DNA of 64,000 bases from CALNYZ01 sp942490945. GTDB taxonomy: Bacteria; Pseudomonadota; Gammaproteobacteria; UBA6429; Thiohalophilaceae. Under the pieces are notes generated by a model that saw nothing but the letters and a program-made list of their open reading frames with translations, had not been told where the DNA came from and searched no databases. A program made the translations under genes and the position numbers. Where the stretch lies: contig CALNYZ010000018.1 in NCBI GenBank assembly GCA_942490945.1, positions 2,046,001 to 2,110,000 on the forward strand. The letters are read 5' to 3'. Within the stretch, counting starts at the first letter, position 1, and each line of letters opens with the position of its first letter. Positions 43,289 to 52,331 of the stretch are shown here, piece after piece.

Positions 43289-43912
43289 CTAGAACCAGGA
43301 TTCCGGAATAATAAGAATATCGCCTGGTCGCATAACAAGATTTGCACTAATATCACCGTCCTGGATCAGGTCCGCCAATCTTACCGGTATTTCTTTATTT
43401 ACACCGCGCCATGAACGAATGACCTTGGCACTGTTTCCGGAAGCAAAATTTGTCAACCCGCCCACCTGAATCATGACGTCCAACAAGGTCAAATTTTCCC
43501 TGTATGTCAACGCCTGGGGTCTTGCTGCCTGTCCAATAACCCGCACTTGTTGACTGAACGAACCAACAAAATTTGTCACAATAATTGTAACTTCCGGGTT
43601 GCGAATATATTTCGCAATTCGTTGCTCTATATCACGCGCTAATTGTGTCGGTGTCTTGCCTACCGCCACCATATCTTCAACAAGCGGGGTAGAAATCCGG
43701 CCATCTGGTCTGACGGGAATTGAAACGGTAATTTCAGGATTACGCCATACAAATACCTGCAAGGTATCACCTGGCCCAATAATATAATCACTTGTACTCG
43801 TGTCTCTGGGTGTGATTACAGATTCCGAATTATCATTTTCAGGTGTGCTGGAACAGGCAAATGTGAAAATTCCTAATATCACTAAAACTAACGTTCGAAA
43901 CTGCCGTATCAT
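43289..43912 (-). CDS. Polysaccharide export lipoprotein (Wza-like)
   Basis: 207 residues from ATG 43912, preferred over 43957 because AGAGGGG lies seven bases upstream. N-terminal signal with Cys at residue 20 (GIFTFAC), probably lipidated though the lipobox is imperfect. Poly_export domain DYIIGPGDTLQVFVWRNPE and then a SLBB-type domain (VRVIGQAARPQALTY). Forms the periplasmic/outer-membrane export assembly. No long C-terminal barrel helix as in Wza, so it is the short PEP-CTERM-locus type, probably working with the beta-barrel protein. Confidence 0.92.
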   Translation of the reverse strand: MIRQFRTLVLVILGIFTFACSSTPENDNSESVITPRDTSTSDYIIGPGDTLQVFVWRNPEITVSIPVRPDGRISTPLVEDMVAVGKTPTQLARDIEQRIAKYIRNPEVTIIVTNFVGSFSQQVRVIGQAARPQALTYRENLTLLDVMIQVGGLTNFASGNSAKVIRSWRGVNKEIPVRLADLIQDGDISANLVMRPGDILIIPESWF

Positions 43913-44128
43913 TGAAAACCCCTCTAAAATCCTGTTCGATATGTAAATGCCAATCAAACAACAATAGTAAGTATTTGATTTTTATTATTTTATCATGCTC
44001 GAGCTAATGAATGAATGGTTTTTTTGATTAGTAGACACAAAGTAAGGCGTGGGGCTTATAAAATTTATCAGTAAAATCAAACCATTACAGTGTGGTCAAT
44101 CTTAGACTAAACCTAGCAGTAAATATAT

Positions 44129-45688
44129 TCAATGTTTCTGAAGAAACTCATATAACGCAAACTCACGATTCATATAGACCAACCTGAAAATATGTGGGTT
44201 AGTCGTAAGTGCTGTCCTGTAAACCGGTGGCTCTTTATATGATTTTGCAATGTTAAGCATCGCATAATGGATATTATGCTTCCGCATCTGCGCTACTATA
44301 GCATCTGTTGAAGTATCCTTGCTATAAGCCATTGAACGTCGATTGGTATATAAAGCCACGATTCTGGGCTTGATACTCATGATTACCGTGTCAGCCTCGG
44401 TCTCAGCCTTTATAAATGAAAATAATTGGCTGGCTGTCTCACTCGTAATATCATGTTTGAAATTTTTCCAGTCACTGTGAATAAAATGCCCCAAATAGCT
44501 GCCCATAGTGATGATAATCAGAAACATTAACAAGTAGGGAAAGCGTTGCTTGTGCAAACGATCTTTCAGATTTTCCAGACCCGTTCCGAAATAAATAAAA
44601 ATCATCGGAATGAGTGGTATTAAATAACGACTTTGTTGCCGGAATGGAATAACCAGCAACATTGCCAGATAGATCACAAAGAATAAATCAATAATGGAAT
44701 ATTCTGTCCTGCGGATTCTGGTAAACATACCATAAAGAACAAGCAGGCTGACAACAGTTACCACCAGAACTCTTAGCGGTTTGCTGACACCATTCGCCCA
44801 CAAACGCTGCCATTCAGTAATATAATATGGAATATTATGTCGAACATATGTGACTGTATTTAATATTTTCGGTAACACAACTCCATTATCGTCATAATTA
44901 AAGACCTTAAACTTGTCGCGAACCTTGCTTTTAGCCACCATATTTACATATGACGCTTCATTTGAGTACAACTCGCCTTGCAATAAAGATATCGCGCCAA
45001 AAACGCCAAGCGCAACAAATATGGAAAGGAAAATTTTGGGTGTTCTGTATTTCCTGAACACCAGTAGTGACAAAAATGTTGGCGCCAGGGCAATTGCCGC
45101 CGTACGAGAACCGTATGATAAATACATCACCAGCCCGATACCTGCTGAAAAAAGCACAGCGTACTTTATGCTGAATGACGCATGTTTTGTTACATAATTA
45201 TCTATCATGAGTAATGCAATGAAGCAAAACAACAGAAATGAAAAATCCGACCCGGCGATAATGAATTGAATAAAATACCAGGGGCATAGCGCAATTAATA
45301 AAAATACAAATTTGCGGATATTCTCACTGGGTAAAACTTTCAGGTAATACTTGTACACGATAAACAAAAGACATAAATACAACAGCAGGTTAAATATTCT
45401 GAATGCAAGATAATCTACACCAAATAACATGTAAACCGGCACAAGCAGAGCCGGATACACTGGCGGATAATTTTGTGGAGACAAGAAACTGTTTTGCGGG
45501 TTAAATATATAGCCACTTTTACTATAACTTTCCAGATTTACTATATTAATAGTATGCTGAACATATAGAGTAATGTCGCCCCAGAATGGAGCGCTTCGTA
45601 AGGGGATAAAAAAATAAAATAATATGCCGACGCAAACAGAAACGTAAATAAAAAATAACTTTTCCTGGCGCCCTGTATTTTCCAACAT
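44129..45688 (-). CDS. GT39/ArnT-like membrane glycosyltransferase
   Basis: 519 residues with about 11-12 transmembrane helices and a soluble C-terminal domain. The first extracytoplasmic loop has FWGDITLYVQHT (acidic residue typical of GT-C enzymes) and NYPPVYPALLVP. The late helices include IPFRQQSRYLIPLIPMIFIYFG, as in dolichyl-/undecaprenyl-phosphate mannosyltransferase-type families. The C-terminal domain (about 430-519) resembles no family I know. Starts 2 bp after xrtA stop. Likely adds a sugar to the polysaccharide or to sorted proteins; substrate unknown. Confidence 0.8.
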   Translation of the reverse strand: MLENTGRQEKLFFIYVSVCVGILFYFFIPLRSAPFWGDITLYVQHTINIVNLESYSKSGYIFNPQNSFLSPQNYPPVYPALLVPVYMLFGVDYLAFRIFNLLLYLCLLFIVYKYYLKVLPSENIRKFVFLLIALCPWYFIQFIIAGSDFSFLLFCFIALLMIDNYVTKHASFSIKYAVLFSAGIGLVMYLSYGSRTAAIALAPTFLSLLVFRKYRTPKIFLSIFVALGVFGAISLLQGELYSNEASYVNMVAKSKVRDKFKVFNYDDNGVVLPKILNTVTYVRHNIPYYITEWQRLWANGVSKPLRVLVVTVVSLLVLYGMFTRIRRTEYSIIDLFFVIYLAMLLVIPFRQQSRYLIPLIPMIFIYFGTGLENLKDRLHKQRFPYLLMFLIIITMGSYLGHFIHSDWKNFKHDITSETASQLFSFIKAETEADTVIMSIKPRIVALYTNRRSMAYSKDTSTDAIVAQMRKHNIHYAMLNIAKSYKEPPVYRTALTTNPHIFRLVYMNREFALYEFLQKH

Positions 45689-45690
45689 TT

Positions 45691-47193
45691 TTATTGCCTG
45701 TGAAATTCACGAAAAATATAAGGCATATTTTCGCCAGCAAATAATTCAACTTGCTGGCGGCTTGAGGCATAGTTGACTTCAATTCTTCTCGAAATTGTAA
45801 AAAACACCACCCCGGGGTTGAATTTTAATTTTTGATACAAGCCGGTGAATTTTACTGCTTTATCGTCCACCATGTATTTATTATTCACGATATATCCGTA
45901 CCAGACCATGTAATATTCATTTTTTCGGGAGCCAATTACATTTTCCAAAGCGACGAATTTTATGCCATCCAGGTCTGCTCTTATCTCATTTTTACTTACT
46001 AACTGCCATTGCTCTTCATCATATATTTTATTTAAATTATTGACGGCTTCTACACCCTGTTTTTCATTCAGATATAATGACAGGAATAAATTAACCTTTT
46101 TCCCTTTAATATTTTCAAACACTTTATTTATTACCAGATCCCCGTCCGGATAATGTGGTTTAAAAGCAGGTATGATATTGGCAGACTTCCATGGCATTGC
46201 TGTTTCTATTCTATCCACACTCACGGAAGTGGAATAATTCTTGTAATTGTATATTCCATAAAGTACCGGACCGACAAGCAGAACCATAATTACAAATATT
46301 AAATACCGTGGACCATTCTTCACTTGTTCGAAATTTCCCGACACCAGTCGGGATGAAGGCGCGGATACTTCAATTTTTTTAATTATAAATTTTTCCAGCC
46401 AGAAAATGTAAAGTGCAAACAGGATTCCGAATATTATCCAGCCGACCAATCCATGTTCTTTCACCAGTGAGTGCTGCATATTTGTCATATCACCTATTAT
46501 AATGACAACATATATCCTGATGGTATTTGCAACAAAAGCAGTTAATACTGCGCCTGAGCCGAGCAGAATCCAGTGATGAAATTTTTCAATACGTTTGTGG
46601 GCATATATTATTAATAATGGTACTGCCGCAGTAATCTGATGTAACCCACTGCAGCTTTCTTCAATTATGAATACACCTTCTTTCAGGATCACCAGAAAAC
46701 CGTCAAGTTTGAAACTGATTCCCGATATCGTTAGCAATAATCCCACTATTGGTGTAGTTAAAGTTCTGATTGCGACAGACAAATATTCCCAAACAGGTAA
46801 TGTAAAAACCAGCATGATTAACAGAATTGAAAGCGCACGTACCTGACGGCCACCAAAACAATAAAATAATACCGAAATATATATGGCAATGAGTGCAATG
46901 AATTCAATAAACTGAATACTGCCTAAAACGGCGACAAACCAGAGTATGACACTCGAAAATATCAAGACAATATATGTCGGCGTGACTTTAATTTTGAATT
47001 TATAATCGACAATACGCTGATAAATCAGATAAATACATATTGGAACAAGCAATATAGAATGGGAATAAGACGGAGAATGAATCCAGAAATTTACGATCCG
47101 TACAATACTGGGTATATATAGTATAGTGATTGCTGCCAATAGCAGCATCACGCCGTAATAATGTCTTTGGGATATATTCAAATTAAGACCCAT
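45691..47193 (-). CDS. xrtA: Exosortase A with C-terminal EpsI domain
   Basis: 500 residues from ATG 47193 (MGLNLNISQRHY). An alternative ATG at 47238 would add 15 residues. About eight transmembrane helices form the exosortase core. The catalytic residues stand in order: Cys in EESCSGLHQI (about residue 205), Arg in FVANTIRIYVV, and His in LVKEHGLVGWIIFG. After the last helix (about 297-320) comes a periplasmic EpsI-type domain of about 180 residues. Exosortases cleave and anchor proteins with a C-terminal PEP-CTERM signal. Head of the EPS operon, divergent from a receiver protein. Confidence 0.93.
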   Translation of the reverse strand: MGLNLNISQRHYYGVMLLLAAITILYIPSIVRIVNFWIHSPSYSHSILLVPICIYLIYQRIVDYKFKIKVTPTYIVLIFSSVILWFVAVLGSIQFIEFIALIAIYISVLFYCFGGRQVRALSILLIMLVFTLPVWEYLSVAIRTLTTPIVGLLLTISGISFKLDGFLVILKEGVFIIEESCSGLHQITAAVPLLIIYAHKRIEKFHHWILLGSGAVLTAFVANTIRIYVVIIIGDMTNMQHSLVKEHGLVGWIIFGILFALYIFWLEKFIIKKIEVSAPSSRLVSGNFEQVKNGPRYLIFVIMVLLVGPVLYGIYNYKNYSTSVSVDRIETAMPWKSANIIPAFKPHYPDGDLVINKVFENIKGKKVNLFLSLYLNEKQGVEAVNNLNKIYDEEQWQLVSKNEIRADLDGIKFVALENVIGSRKNEYYMVWYGYIVNNKYMVDDKAVKFTGLYQKLKFNPGVVFFTISRRIEVNYASSRQQVELFAGENMPYIFREFHRQ

Positions 47194-47424
47194 GTAAGCT
47201 GATTTACCCAGTAGAACTGGCCAGCCTCCTCCCCCCATTTATCAAAGATCAATCTCTTCGACTCAAATTTTAATCTAACAAGTTTTGCTGGCATGTCAAT
47301 AGTACTTTTAATTCAGTTACTTATCGAGATAATATCGAGAATAAGTGTAATAAGCACATTTCTTGTGCATTTAAGTCAAATAGTTGATAATAAAAGCATA
47401 AAAATATGCCACAAAGTGAAAAAA

Positions 47425-47925
47425 ATGGCGCCAATCCCATTAAAAGATCTGTTTGTACGAAATCGAACAAAAGAGCGACGCACGAAAACGCGCGGTCCGC
47501 TCGAAAATACGTCGATATTAATTATCGATGATTCACGTACGATCGTTCACGCACTTAAATCCATTCTCGAACAGGCTGGTTATACAACTGTCGCTGCAGC
47601 AGATGGAACACGCGGGATTGAACTGGCTATCGAGAATCGTCCTGATCTGATCCTGATGGACATCGTTATGCCTGGCATTAACGGCTTCAAGGCAACACGC
47701 TTGTTGCGCAAAGAACCCAGAACCGAAAATATCCCGATTGTCATTATGAGTGGCAACGAACAGGCAACTGAAAAATTCTGGGGAATGCGTCTGGGTGCAA
47801 ATGATTTTTTGTCCAAACCTATCACTCGCGGTAACCTGTTTTCTGTCATCGAGCCGCTTTTATTAAATACCAGACAAAGTAACACCATTGCGAAAAAAAC
47901 TGAATATGACCTGCTTTACGACTAA
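47425..47925 (+). CDS. Single-domain response regulator (PilG/PilH-like)
   Basis: 166 residues from ATG 47425 (MAPIPLKDLFV). The frame opens at 47293 but the extra 44 residues look like translated intergenic DNA. A basic N-terminal extension of about 30 residues (RNRTKERRTKTRG) precedes one receiver domain: acidic pair LIIDDSRTIVH, phosphoacceptor Asp in DLILMDIVMPG, Lys in FLSKPI. No output domain, so it acts by protein contact, as PilG, PilH or CheY do. Divergent from xrtA, so a role in EPS or pilus control is plausible but unproven. Confidence 0.88.
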   Translation: MAPIPLKDLFVRNRTKERRTKTRGPLENTSILIIDDSRTIVHALKSILEQAGYTTVAAADGTRGIELAIENRPDLILMDIVMPGINGFKATRLLRKEPRTENIPIVIMSGNEQATEKFWGMRLGANDFLSKPITRGNLFSVIEPLLLNTRQSNTIAKKTEYDLLYD

Positions 47926-47937
47926 ACTACCTTGCAA

Positions 47938-48444
47938 ATGAGAACAGATTATTTCTCTACCACCCTCCCTCAATACTCCGCAATTAACAGCAAAATTACC
48001 AAACGCTTTTATGAGTTGCTGAAGACAGACTCCGTAAATCGAACACACTACTTTAATAATCGCTATGAAAATTTATATATTCCGTTATCGGAAATAAATG
48101 ACATTACACATCTTATTGAATTTTCAAAGTCACTAATCAGGGAACAGTTTCCCGACATCAAAACAGATAAACTTAAAGCCGGGTTCTGGTTTAACTTGAT
48201 GGCCCCTGGCGATATCACTTTGCCTCATACGCATGATGATGACAGCGAATTGTTATCTGCAGTCTATTATTTATATGCAACGGAAAAAAGTGGTGACCTT
48301 ATTTTACACTGCAAGGACAAGCAAGAAATCATTACCCCATATACAGGGCAATTTATATTTTTCCCGCCAACACTGAAACATGAGGTATCTGAAAACAGGA
48401 GCAATGAAGACAGATTGTCAGTTGCTTTTAATTTTGGTTATTAA
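47938..48444 (+). CDS. 2-oxoglutarate/Fe(II) oxygenase-like protein
   Basis: 168 residues from ATG 47938; an in-frame TTG at 47932 is possible. Double-stranded beta-helix protein: GFWFNLMAPGDITLPHTHDDDSELLSAVYYL, with H-T-H-D providing the H-x-D iron ligands. The distal His is in LKHEVSEN and the 2OG-binding Arg in DRLSVAFNFGY. This matches the small 2OG-Fe(II) family often called Oxy_5. Substrate unknown. It starts 12 bp after the response regulator and is convergent with mqo (adjacent stops). Confidence 0.85.
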   Translation: MRTDYFSTTLPQYSAINSKITKRFYELLKTDSVNRTHYFNNRYENLYIPLSEINDITHLIEFSKSLIREQFPDIKTDKLKAGFWFNLMAPGDITLPHTHDDDSELLSAVYYLYATEKSGDLILHCKDKQEIITPYTGQFIFFPPTLKHEVSENRSNEDRLSVAFNFGY

Positions 48445-49764
48445 TTACTGATGCAGTATCTCGTTTAACCCGGCCTCATCAAATTCGCATCCCAGATATT
48501 CTGAAATAATTCGCAAATCCTGTTCAGCATTACCGAGGCAACTCGTGGCGCCGGGAGAAGGCGTCATATTGAATATTACACCACTACCCGGATTTATCTT
48601 CGCTTCGCCAAGATGTAATTTTTTATTGATCTTGTCTATCATTACCGGGCGAACTCCACCAATTCGCTTCGCAAATGACAAATCGCCTGATTGCATGGAA
48701 GGAATAATCTTTCTGGCAAACTTCAAAAACAAATGCGTGCGTAATACCGGCACTTCAAACATCATGTTTATAAACATATAGTTTCTGATATCCTTCACTT
48801 TTAATAAATCGAACATAACTTTTGCCACGTTCAGATCGGGTCGGAATACCTGCAAGAAATCAATAATAGTATTCCAGTGATAACGCTCCAGCATCGGTAA
48901 TATCAGCGCTGTCGGACCAAAGCGTGTTTTGCCTGGCACAAGCACGTCAGGATCGCCATGAATGGCCGCAAAAGGTAAATTGTCATTCTGAATGGTGTAT
49001 ACCTTGCCGTTTAGTGCGCTCGGTGCATAATAAAAGCTTCCTGCCATTGGCAGGCACGAATACTCCTTTCCATAACCCATTTTATGTGCAAACAACAAAC
49101 TGTGTGCGCCGGCAGAAATAACGACAAATTTTGCTTCTATTTCTCCATGGCTGGTTTTTAGTTTGAAGGTATTGGCTTGTTGTGAAATCTCACCAACCTT
49201 TGTATTAAATTTGATTTTAATTTTTTTATTCTTTACCTGACACGCCTGCTCTACAAATGATTCAGAAAGTGCACCATAGTTAACTGCGGAATATTCATCC
49301 ACACTACCCAGCGCGAGAATGGATTCTTTTCTTTGTTTCGTTACGTTTGGCTCAAGACTGGCAATGCGATCATGATCAAACATCTCCATATGTTTGAAGT
49401 GTTCAGCAAATACTTTAAAACGCGCATGCAGCTTTTCACATTCATCATCACCAACTGCCAATACCATTTTTGGATACTTGTAAATTAGCTCGGCGGAATT
49501 TATCTGTTTTACAGCATAGCGTGTCACCATTTGCGCGGTGCGATTTACCTGTAAGGCTTTCTCAAGTGAGTAATTTGTCTCAATATCACCGCAATGCAGC
49601 GTCTGGCTGTTATTGCGACCATGCGAATTCAGTGTGGCGGGGCCATGATATTTTTCTAACAGACAGATTTTCTCCAGATTGGTGAATCTGGCCAATTCAT
49701 ACAATAATGCCGTACCGGAGATCCCTCCGCCGACAATCACGACATCATAGTTATTTTTGCTCAT
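48445..49764 (-). CDS. mqo: Malate:quinone oxidoreductase, Helicobacter-like type
   Basis: 439 residues. FAD-binding VVIVGGGISGTALLYELARFTNLEKI at the N-terminus. NSHGRNNSQTLHCGDIETNYSL is the hallmark of Mqo and is closest in my memory to the epsilonproteobacterial version. The C-terminal FAD contact SPGATSCLGNAEQDL is present. Oxidises malate to oxaloacetate and reduces quinone as a peripheral membrane enzyme; no transmembrane helix. Related families (L-2-hydroxyglutarate oxidase) lack the NNSQTLH motif. Encoded convergently to the 2OG oxygenase. Confidence 0.87.
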   Translation of the reverse strand: MSKNNYDVVIVGGGISGTALLYELARFTNLEKICLLEKYHGPATLNSHGRNNSQTLHCGDIETNYSLEKALQVNRTAQMVTRYAVKQINSAELIYKYPKMVLAVGDDECEKLHARFKVFAEHFKHMEMFDHDRIASLEPNVTKQRKESILALGSVDEYSAVNYGALSESFVEQACQVKNKKIKIKFNTKVGEISQQANTFKLKTSHGEIEAKFVVISAGAHSLLFAHKMGYGKEYSCLPMAGSFYYAPSALNGKVYTIQNDNLPFAAIHGDPDVLVPGKTRFGPTALILPMLERYHWNTIIDFLQVFRPDLNVAKVMFDLLKVKDIRNYMFINMMFEVPVLRTHLFLKFARKIIPSMQSGDLSFAKRIGGVRPVMIDKINKKLHLGEAKINPGSGVIFNMTPSPGATSCLGNAEQDLRIISEYLGCEFDEAGLNEILHQ

Positions 49765-49895
49765 TCACCTTGCTCCATGGTGCGACAGGGTATTGTGAAG
49801 TAATAACTCAAGAAATATCGGCATATTACATAGAATCTAGAGCTTGTCCGCGAAAAAGCCAGTTAAAATGATAATATGGTGGACATTTAACCAGT

Positions 49896-51050
49896 TCAGG
49901 ACTCTGCACGTAGCCAGCGCAGTGACAAGACAAGCGCCGCAAAACTGAAGCCGGAAGCAATATAAAAGATACTTTCAGGCGAGATATGCACCCAGGCCAG
50001 CCCGCTTATATAAGTGCCAAACGCACCACCGGCGCCAAAACTCAAACTGCTGTAGAGCGCCTGTCCCCTGCCCGCATGTTTTCCGGGAAAATAACGATGA
50101 AATAGCTGAATCGCCACAGCATGATAGATACCGAAACTTGCGGCATGCAACAGTTGTGCGAAAATCGCGACAAACAGGTAGTCAATAAACATCGCGATCA
50201 ATAACCACCTTGCTGTGGTTAAAATAAATGTCAGTAAAAACAGTTTACGTAATCCATATTTGGGCACCAGTCTGTGCATAATGAGGAATACCCCGACTTC
50301 AGCGATGACACCCAGCGCCCAAAGACTGCCAATCACAGTACGCGAATACTGATGTGCTTCCATAAACAGGGTATAAAAAGTGTAATAGCCACCATGGCTG
50401 GCTTGCGCGAGAAAACAGACAAGAATCAGGGTGATGACTTCAGGTCGAAAAATGATTTCACGCAAGGAAACATGACTGATTGGCAAATGTTGCGCAGCCT
50501 TTTCGGGCACAATCAGGCTGCTCAGCCAGATCCCCGTGAGTAATATCAGGATGATAACTGGCAAGTGCGCCACACTGAAGGATTCCAGATAAAGCCCCAG
50601 TATGGATACCGCAAGAATGAAACCAACCGAACCCCACAATCGTATTGAGCTGTATTGATGTGGCTTGTTTTCGAGGTGATGTAAGGTAGTCGTTTCAAAC
50701 TGCGGCAAGGTTGCGTTCCAGAAAAAACTGTACGCAAGCATAATAACAAGCAACCACCAGTATTTATCCGTAAAAAACACGCCAATAAAAAAGATCACTG
50801 CACATAAACTGCCAAGGCGAACGATTGCCATGCGTTTACCGGTATGATCCGCAATCCAGCCCCAAACATTTGGCGAAATAATTTTGGTCGCCATAATAAC
50901 GGCCATTAATTCACTGATCTCGAGAGCGGAAAAACCGATGTCTTTTAGATAGAGACTCCAGTAAGGCACGATTGCGCCCAGACTGGCAAAGTAGAACAGA
51001 TAAAAACCTGACAACCGCCAATAGACTGGTGACCGTGTAGAAGATGACAT
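49896..51050 (-). CDS. MFS transporter (HcaT / nucleoside-symporter-like)
   Basis: 384 residues with 12 predicted helices. N-terminus RLSGFYLFYFASLGAIVPYWSLYLKDIG and the A-type loop WGWIADHTGKRMAIVRLG after helix 2 place it in the LacY/HcaT-like group of the major facilitator superfamily. The second half repeats the motif more weakly (HRLVPKYGLRKLF). Substrate unknown; the HcaT name is historical. Next to aroC with a 33-bp gap, but no functional tie is evident. Confidence 0.88.
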   Translation of the reverse strand: MSSSTRSPVYWRLSGFYLFYFASLGAIVPYWSLYLKDIGFSALEISELMAVIMATKIISPNVWGWIADHTGKRMAIVRLGSLCAVIFFIGVFFTDKYWWLLVIMLAYSFFWNATLPQFETTTLHHLENKPHQYSSIRLWGSVGFILAVSILGLYLESFSVAHLPVIILILLTGIWLSSLIVPEKAAQHLPISHVSLREIIFRPEVITLILVCFLAQASHGGYYTFYTLFMEAHQYSRTVIGSLWALGVIAEVGVFLIMHRLVPKYGLRKLFLLTFILTTARWLLIAMFIDYLFVAIFAQLLHAASFGIYHAVAIQLFHRYFPGKHAGRGQALYSSLSFGAGGAFGTYISGLAWVHISPESIFYIASGFSFAALVLSLRWLRAES

Positions 51051-51083
51051 TAGATTATCAGTCGAACAATCAAAATTTTCTGG

Positions 51084-52160
51084 TTATTTACCATAAATCA
51101 AATCAGCGTTTTGCCCACGCTGACGTAACACATGATCAAGTAACACGATCGCCAGCATCGCTTCGGCGATAGGTGTTGCCCGTATACCGACACAGGGATC
51201 ATGCCGGCCGGTGGTAACTACCTCGACAGGCTGACCTGATGCATCGACACTTTGACCGGGCAGTCGCAAACTGGAAGTTGGTTTTAGTGCAATGCTGGCA
51301 ATAATATCCTGACCGGATGAGATACCACCCAGCACACCGCCGGCATTATTTGAATGAAATCCATCGCTGCCAATTTCATCGCGATGCTCGGTGCCTTTTT
51401 GTTCGACGCTCGCAAAACCCGCACCGATCTCGACGCCTTTTACCGCATTGATACTCATCAGGGCATGCGCTATATCTGCATCGAGTCGATCAAAAATGGG
51501 TTCACCCAATCCAACCGGTACACCCGAAGCAACGACATTAATTCTGGCACCAATTGAGTTACCTTCCTTGCGTAATGCGTCCATGTAAATTTCAAGTTCT
51601 GTAATCTTGTTTGCATCCGGAAAGAAAAATGGATTTTGTTCAACTTCGTTCCAGTCAAATTTTTCGTACTTTATTGGGCCCAGTTGTGCCATGTAACCAC
51701 GAATCTGGATGCCGTATTGTTTAGCCAGATATTTCTTTGCCACTGCACCAGCTGCAACACGCATTGCCGTTTCACGTGCGGAAGAACGGCCACCACCACG
51801 GTAATCGCGAATTCCATACTTTTTTTGATAGGTAAAATCGGCATGTCCGGGTCGAAACTGATCCTTGATGTTGGAATAATCTTTTGATCGTTGATCCGTA
51901 TTTTCTATAAGTAGCCCAATAGGAGTACCGGTTGTTTTACCTTCAAACACACCCGATAATATTTTTACTGCATCGGCTTCACGCCGTTGCGTAGTATGAC
52001 GGGTCTTGCCGGGTCGTCGTCGTTCAAGATCGGGCTGGATATCCGCTTCTGTCAGCTCAAGTCCCGGTGGGCAACCATCGATAATGCAACCAATTGCAAT
52101 CCCATGACTTTCGCCAAAGCTGGTGACAGTAAATAACTTTCCAATTGAATTGCCTGACAT
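51084..52160 (-). CDS. aroC: Chorismate synthase
   Basis: Last shikimate-pathway step: EPSP to chorismate with reduced FMN. 358 residues. Signatures GESHGIAIGCIIDGCPPG (N-terminal), RPGHADFTYQKKYGIRDYRGGGRSSARETA and the late RHDPCVGIRATPIAEAM. No extra domains, the monofunctional bacterial form. Confidence 0.98.
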   Translation of the reverse strand: MSGNSIGKLFTVTSFGESHGIAIGCIIDGCPPGLELTEADIQPDLERRRPGKTRHTTQRREADAVKILSGVFEGKTTGTPIGLLIENTDQRSKDYSNIKDQFRPGHADFTYQKKYGIRDYRGGGRSSARETAMRVAAGAVAKKYLAKQYGIQIRGYMAQLGPIKYEKFDWNEVEQNPFFFPDANKITELEIYMDALRKEGNSIGARINVVASGVPVGLGEPIFDRLDADIAHALMSINAVKGVEIGAGFASVEQKGTEHRDEIGSDGFHSNNAGGVLGGISSGQDIIASIALKPTSSLRLPGQSVDASGQPVEVVTTGRHDPCVGIRATPIAEAMLAIVLLDHVLRQRGQNADLIYGK

Positions 52161-52274
52161 AATAATTACTCTTGTTCGAAATCGGGTTTATGAACTACAT
52201 CAATCTAAAGAAATATATGTTTGAATAGCAAAACAACAGGTTCATATTTGTTCTCTCTATTCATAATACCCTGC

Positions 52275-52300
52275 CCAGATTAATCTAATATATAATCTGG
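52275..52300. other. AT-rich stem-loop between prmB and aroC
   Basis: CCAGATTA and TAATCTGG form a perfect 8-bp stem with a 10-base loop about 30 bp after the prmB stop. No T-run on the minus strand follows, so a terminator role is possible but weak. The rest of this 171-bp gap shows nothing else and may hold the aroC promoter. Confidence 0.4.
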
Positions 52301-52331
52301 CTGTTTGTTGATCATGGTATTTTTTAAAACC

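Noticed and set aside
47293..47424. 44-residue N-terminal extension of the response regulator
   Set aside because: Hydrophobic, AT-rich translation of the divergent promoter region without ribosome site; ATG 47425 gives the normal start before the basic segment.
49820..49895. Possible insertion-sequence end (GAGCTTGTCCGCG) between mqo and the MFS gene
   Set aside because: Only one end-like sequence, no inverted partner and no transposase fragment.
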